A stretch of DNA of 64,000 nucleotides from Cocos nucifera. Its lineage: Eukaryota > Streptophyta > Magnoliopsida > Arecales > Arecaceae. This document shows positions 58,902 through 64,000 of the stretch, piece by piece (position 1 is the first letter of the stretch; every line of letters starts with the position of its first letter). The translations under genes and the position numbers were made by a program. Below the pieces are notes generated by a model. The model was given only the letters and a program-made list of their open reading frames with translations. It searched no databases and was not told the DNA's origin. The stretch lies in contig QRFJ01000057.1 of NCBI GenBank assembly GCA_006176705.1, forward strand, positions 3,030,178 to 3,094,177, in the 5' to 3' direction.

Positions 58902-61633
58902 TGTTAGAAAACATGCAGGATTTAATGCATAGATTTCAAAACTTTTTTGAAATATAGAGCAGCGAAAGATATAGATAAAATTATTTAATCTACAACATGC
59001 ATGTAATCAAATTATAAAACTCTACATAAAAAATCTATAACATGTTATGATGCAAATATATATCTAAAATTAAATTAATCATAAATGGTATTGATCATAT
59101 CAATATCTAGATCTAGAATAATTTTAGATCTAATCTTAGATCGCATCTAAGTCACCAAGAGATCAGATCTCTTATCTTTGCATGGATCGAGAACTCCACG
59201 GTTGAATCCGTTATTGTCTTTGGAGCCACACAAACGTCCAACCTCTACAGATGATCCACACGAACTTGCAACATAGATTGAAGGTTCATCGAATGAAGAT
59301 CCGCTCGAAATGCTAGCTTTTCGTGGATTCCTTCTGATGGTTAATCAAATACATGTTCTTCGAATCTCTTGGACACTCCAAGAGATGAAGAATACGAGAA
59401 GGAATAAGAAAGGAATCCAACCCTTGGATCTTCCATAAATCAAAAAATAAAATCAAGAAAAAATAAATCCTCAAAGAAGATAAAAAATCTAATTAAAAAA
59501 AAAAAGGAGAGGAATGGTTCTCCAAGAAACCCTAAGAGAAGACATTTCTTCTCTTCTCCTTCTCTCATCAGGATATGATTAGAATATATCCAAAAAATTA
59601 GCATCATGCCCCAACAACTTGGAGCACTCATCCCCACAATCAAATCCTCTCTCTCTCTCTTTCAGATTTTTATCATATAAAAATTATAAATAAAATAGAA
59701 AGAGAGAAACATAAAAGAAAAAATATAAGAGAAGACAATCTTTTCTTACCTTATCTCTTCAAGACATCAACCTTTGATGTCTTAATTGAGGGCTCTTCTC
59801 CAAGAATCTTATCACCATAAATTCTTCATGCCTTCTCCACCTTCTTCTTTGATTTTTTATGATTTTTTTGAGATTTATCACGTCCTCTAACCATCTCAAA
59901 GGAGGCACCCCTTTTTACTGCAAGACTAGGTCAAAATCTAATCAAAGGGGGAACTTCTATGAGGCGTCCAAGAGTTGGACACCCCTCCCACTTATTTTTT
60001 TGCATAACCACTGATTCTCACACATAAAAGCAAGGAGGAAAGGGCCGAATAAGATAGAGGGGTGTGGGTAGAGTTGGCGCACAAGGGGGGGAGGAGTTTG
60101 GGTCAAAGAAGATTATTCCAAGTAGGAAATAATTTTCAACTTCCTTCTAGTTTTGACCAAGTCAAAAAATATTCTAAATAATCTGATAGGTGGGATGTGG
60201 GGACGTCTCATTGGCATGGAAATGTTCATGTAAACCTCAAAAAAATATATGTGGGCGTGGGCTTTCTTAGGTGCAAGAGAAAGAGAGAGAGTCCCAGTTG
60301 ACTAGATCAAAATTATTTTAAATCTAATTTAAATTTTATTTAAATTAGATTACATGCAATCCAATTAAAGATGATCCTAGTCTAACTAGGAGTCTAATTA
60401 AATCAGATTAAATCAAGATTTAAATCTGATTTAAATGCTAAGTTAATTAGGTGCACCCAAGTTCTAGTCAAACAAAAAATTATTCTTTCTTGTAATTGGC
60501 TTATCCAATAAACCAACTATACTTAATCTAATTAAGTTCAAACTAATTCTAATTGAATCTAATTCAATTAGACTTGATCTCAGTTCGATTGCTCAATTAA
60601 ATTAAGCCAATTAGCAATCCAATTGCTAATCAATCCTCCTGCAACACTTGCATTAGGTCAAACATTAATCGCATTGAATGTTTGACCTCAAAATGATTCT
60701 CAATCATCGATTAACCATCTGATCAGATTATAAGATTTAATCTATGTGACCCCATAGGTTCGAACCTAAGTTAATAGCATAGAAACCAATTTTTATACCA
60801 ATCGAAGTTACCATCTAGCCGACGTCCGAATAGATCGAATGTATGCAAAGCAATATTCTTAGAACCCTGGCCCATGGTTACCATATAATTCATCCCTATG
60901 ACTAATAATGCTCAAGACAACTTCGAGTACGCTATCAAACACTTATACAAGTCATCTCTATTGTATCTTAAAATTTTGCAAATCCCGTGACACATCATAA
61001 GGATTATCCAGGCTCAGGTTTTGCTAAATTAAAACACAACGAGTCATTCTCTTTTCGAAGCTAATTAGGAGTGGTCAATCCCATCTTGACTCACACACTG
61101 ACTTTATAAGTACTTGACTGTACCTAAAAATCTTTCGAACCTATATTAGAAATATAGACAGTACGACACCAAAATATAGTGAGTTGCTTGCAAGTCATCG
61201 TGGTGATCTTAAATTGGAGGAACACTTATATCCATTAGCCTTAGCTAGCTACTCTTAACAGTAGAGTGCTACATTGATCACATTCAATGCAGATGTACTT
61301 CTACATCTCACTTGGATGCCATACCAGTGTCTCCACACTACTTGATTACGAGGACAACCAACGCATATGGCATACAATGATCTACATTCGATAAGTTATC
61401 ATCCTTGTTAATAACTTATCATTTGATCATGAATAATTTAAAAACCATCCGATAAATCCTCCTTTATCGATTGATTGTGGTTCTAAAGACTTCATCATAA
61501 TTTAAAAGTTTATTTAAGGAAGATAAAATTTTTATGATGAAGCAGCTAAATAACTATTATTATTAAATAATTTATATACTAATTTCAATCATCTACTACT
61601 TAGATGATTAACTTTAGGACATATTTTTCAACA
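58902..61633 (-). repeat. 5' LTR of the Copia element
   Basis: It starts tgttagaaaacatgcaggat and ends atatttttcaaca. It pairs with 44144-47231. No coding sequence is seen in it. Confidence 0.9.
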
Positions 61634-61638
61634 TGGTA

Positions 61639-62590
61639 TAGTCGATGCAGATCTTCCACTTGCTATTAGCTTTCTTAACCATGATGACATTAGAGATCCA
61701 CTCTGGAGATTGTGCTTCTTGGATGAATCCTACCGTCATCAGCTTGCCGACTTCCTCGTTGATGGCTTGCTATCGCTTTGGGGTGAAGCTTCTTTTCTTT
61801 TATCATACTAGTCGATAATTTGGATTCACATTCAATTTATCAACAATAACATCAAAAGAAATACTTAGCATATCTGATGCTAACCAAGCGAAGATTTTTT
61901 TATTGGCATGTAGAAAAGTCATCAACCGATCTTTATGGTCAACTATCAGTCGAGAATCAATCCAAATTGTCATGGCTAGATCGTCCCCAAAGGGGATGGT
62001 GACAAGCTCTTCGGCTAGCTCTCCTCATGACTTTTTCGAGTTTTCTTTATGATCTTCAATTGACAGGGCCTGCATCGGCTTCTTCCCCTTGATAGTTGTG
62101 AGGAAGTATTGCTGAGCTAGCTTATGATTTCCTCGATCTTGCCAACTCCATTCCGAGTTGAGCATTGGATTAGTAGATGGTAGGTGGAGACAACTGCTTG
62201 AAGGGTGTTAAGTCTCGATCGTCCGAAGGTTGTGTTGTAGGCAGAAGGCATTCAGACAATGAGGAAGGTCGGCTGCATAAGCTTATGGTAATGTTCCACT
62301 CCAACAGTTATTGGTAGAGTGATCTTTCCTTCAACTACTACGGAATCCTGAGAATCTGACTAGAAGAGTACTTACTCACCTTAGCAGATCAAGTGATAGT
62401 TTCATACGTTAGAATACATCATAAAATAAGATATCATCTAAGCTTTCATTATTAACAAGGATTTTTTTTACGTCATAATTTGCTATCATCATTGAGATGA
62501 TGACAACATTATCATAAGGAGTTTGGACCCCTCATATTTCATCGTCACAAAAAGAAATCATGCCATCGATCCTTTGCCGCTTCAACCCTT
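61639..62590 (-). pseudogene. Outer gypsy element: RT start, linker and protease
   Basis: On the minus strand the RT N-terminal block (EWISNVIMVKKANSKWKIC-like) ends at the Copia insertion and continues in the same frame at 44143. Further upstream, near 62380-62500, the protease word LVNNESLDDILFYDVF is readable, where VDNGSSADILF is usual. Between them is a decayed linker. The minus-strand gene is interrupted by stops. Confidence 0.72.
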
Positions 62591-63912
62591 TAGCATGATC
62601 TTTTTGCCCCCTGCTGTCTCCGAGGCCTGACATTGTGTTAATCACACCAGTCGTCAGTCAGTCATTATTGTTTTCTTTGTCGAGCTAGTGCCAAGGTGGC
62701 TCCTCAAGTGCTTGATTTTGTGACTCTCGACTATATTTGCCGAGGTAGCCTCATCGGATGAGACCCTCAATCTCATCCTTCAACTAGATGCACTTGGTAT
62801 TGTGGCCTTGATCATGATGGAAGCGGCAATATTTTTGCTTTTTCCTTCAAGTTGCCAAAGACTTCATCGGTGGAGGTCGGTAAGGTAACTTTGCCCCTCG
62901 ATCTCCATAAGGATCTGAGATCTAGGGGTAATCAGCAAAGCATAGTTGTTGTAGCATTAAGGTGTACTGTTCTGTCGGGAGGTCTTCAAGGGTCGAGAAG
63001 ATTCTCCTTCTTCTCGGTTTAGATGTGTGTCCTCCAATGTACGCTTCTTGTTGTTAGGAGCCCAACCTTCCTCTTGCCGACATGCTACCAGGCTCTCCTC
63101 GATCTGTATGTACTTGTAGGCTCGGCCTAGGAGGTCAACGTAGTCCCTCATATATATCTTGTCGAGAAAATAGATAAGGTGCTTGTTTTAAAGACCTAGC
63201 TTTAAAGCCAACATGGTGATGGCTTCATTCAAATTCTATACTTCTAACATGACCGCATTAAAATATGCCATGTACTCGCACATAGATTCAGCCTCCCCTT
63301 AGTGGATGAAGAAGAGGTTGTCTGAGTTTCTTGGTTGGACTTAGCTATTTCTGAAGTGAGCAACGAACCGACATTTGAATTGCTTAAAAGAGTAGATTGA
63401 TTCTGGCTAGAGACTGAAGTACCAGACTCTTGTCATCTTCTTCAAAGTTATAGGAAATGCAGGACAGAGGGCATCTGAGGTAACCTAAAGCATCATGAGG
63501 GCTTTGTAGCCCATTAGATGGTCGAGCAGATTGGTAGAGCCATCGTACGGCTCTACCGACAGCATCTTGAACCAACTTGAAATCGATTCCTAGAGAATGG
63601 AGCACGAAAGGGGTGGCCAGAAGGTAAAGCTAAGGACGTCGTCATTGCTTCTCTGGCCACCCATCTAGACCTCATCCAGATGGTGCTTAATCTTGCGGAC
63701 CTTCTGCTCGAGGTCATCCTGTCGATGAGATTTTTTGAGGCACTAGGAGTAACCTGAGGTAAAGTCTTTGCCAAAAAAGATGAAGAAACATCGGTGTCAT
63801 CCACCATGGTGTGACCTAGGGTGAGATGTTGATCGCTGATCGTTGCGGGTGGATCAGCATGCCCCTCAAGGGAGTTCTCAAGGACTGAGGATTGGTCCTG
63901 ATCAGCATGCCC
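62591..63912 (-). pseudogene. Outer gypsy element: gag
   Basis: The zinc-knuckle-like end lies near 62760-62830 (HHDQGHNTKC). The gag core has a readable stretch at 63151-62957 (MRDYVDLLGRAYKYIQIEES) preceded by MAYFNAVMLEV and LNEAITMLALK words. Upstream pieces (63384-63921) carry the gag N-terminal half in broken frames. Order and motifs match Tat-type gag. Confidence 0.75.
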
Positions 63913-64000
63913 CTCGCACATAGATTCAGCCTCCCCTTGGTGGATGAAGAAGAGGTTGTCTGAGTTCCTTGGTTGGACTTAGCTATTTCTGAAGTGAGCA
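63277..64000 (-). repeat. Tandem duplication inside gag, reaching the window edge
   Basis: Bases 63277-63362 (cgcacatagattcagcctcc ...) recur at 63915-64000 with two or three differences. The junction falls in a gatcagcatgcccctc word that also occurs near 63856. The second copy runs off the window, so the true unit is at least 86 bases and the offset is 638 bases. Confidence 0.85.

Larger units (their letters stand above)
44139..61638 (-). mobile_element. Copia retrotransposon inserted in the outer gypsy RT
   Basis: LTRs are at 44144-47231 and 58902-61633, with flanking cggta (44139-44143) and tggta (61634-61638) as a target duplication with one difference. The PBS beside the right LTR and the PPT beside the left LTR show minus-strand orientation. 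Protease, integrase, RT and RNase H remnants lie between 49676 and 47290 in the Copia order (integrase before RT). All are full of stops. The element is itself split at 50627-57543 by another insertion. Confidence 0.9.

Overview
This window looks like nuclear DNA of a flowering plant, most likely a monocot and perhaps a palm. The monocot reading rests on one GC-rich, CpG-rich, intronless gene in AT-rich surroundings and on heavily nested Tat-type Ty3/gypsy and Copia LTR retrotransposons. The palm assignment is inference only. Host genes are few: the last exon of a FAM135-type putative serine esterase (1052-1342, +), a complete BYPASS1/ROH1-like (DUF793) gene (18118-19329, -), and a possible pair of tandem-duplicated short membrane-protein exons (29.7-30.7 kb, -).

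From 2.7 to 11.1 kb lies a decayed gene with a DUF1985/Ulp1 (C48 peptidase) layout. It has believable exon borders, an E/K-rich purine tract and a C-terminal cysteine-peptidase remnant. Three blocks of one AT-rich tandem repeat accompany it. Each block switches strand at the same short centre, so each is a long foldback. Two blocks sit inside introns and the third follows the gene. This resembles foldback or Mutator-like elements that carry ULP genes. From 11.1 to 31.2 kb the DNA is mostly ordinary intergenic sequence with microsatellites, a MITE of about 200 bp and small tandem duplications around the ROH1-like gene.

From 31.2 kb to the end the window is almost entirely retrotransposon. (1) 31244-38784 is a full-length but decayed Tat-lineage gypsy element on the minus strand with both LTRs, PBS, PPT and a 5-bp target duplication ATTTA. 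(2) A second Tat-like gypsy element (about 42.1-44.1 kb and 61.6-64.0 kb, -) is split inside its reverse transcriptase by (3) a Copia element (44144-61633, -) with LTRs of 2.7-3.1 kb and an initiator-Met-type PBS. That Copia element is itself split by (4) a 6.9-kb gypsy derivative (50632-57538) with a perfect target duplication AGGAT.

Element (4) is the most unusual object. Its two LTRs face each other in inverted orientation. PPT-like tracts and large hairpin-repeat arrays are mirrored as well, so the element has two 3' halves around a remnant of gag and no normal 5' end. It appears to have been inserted in this form.
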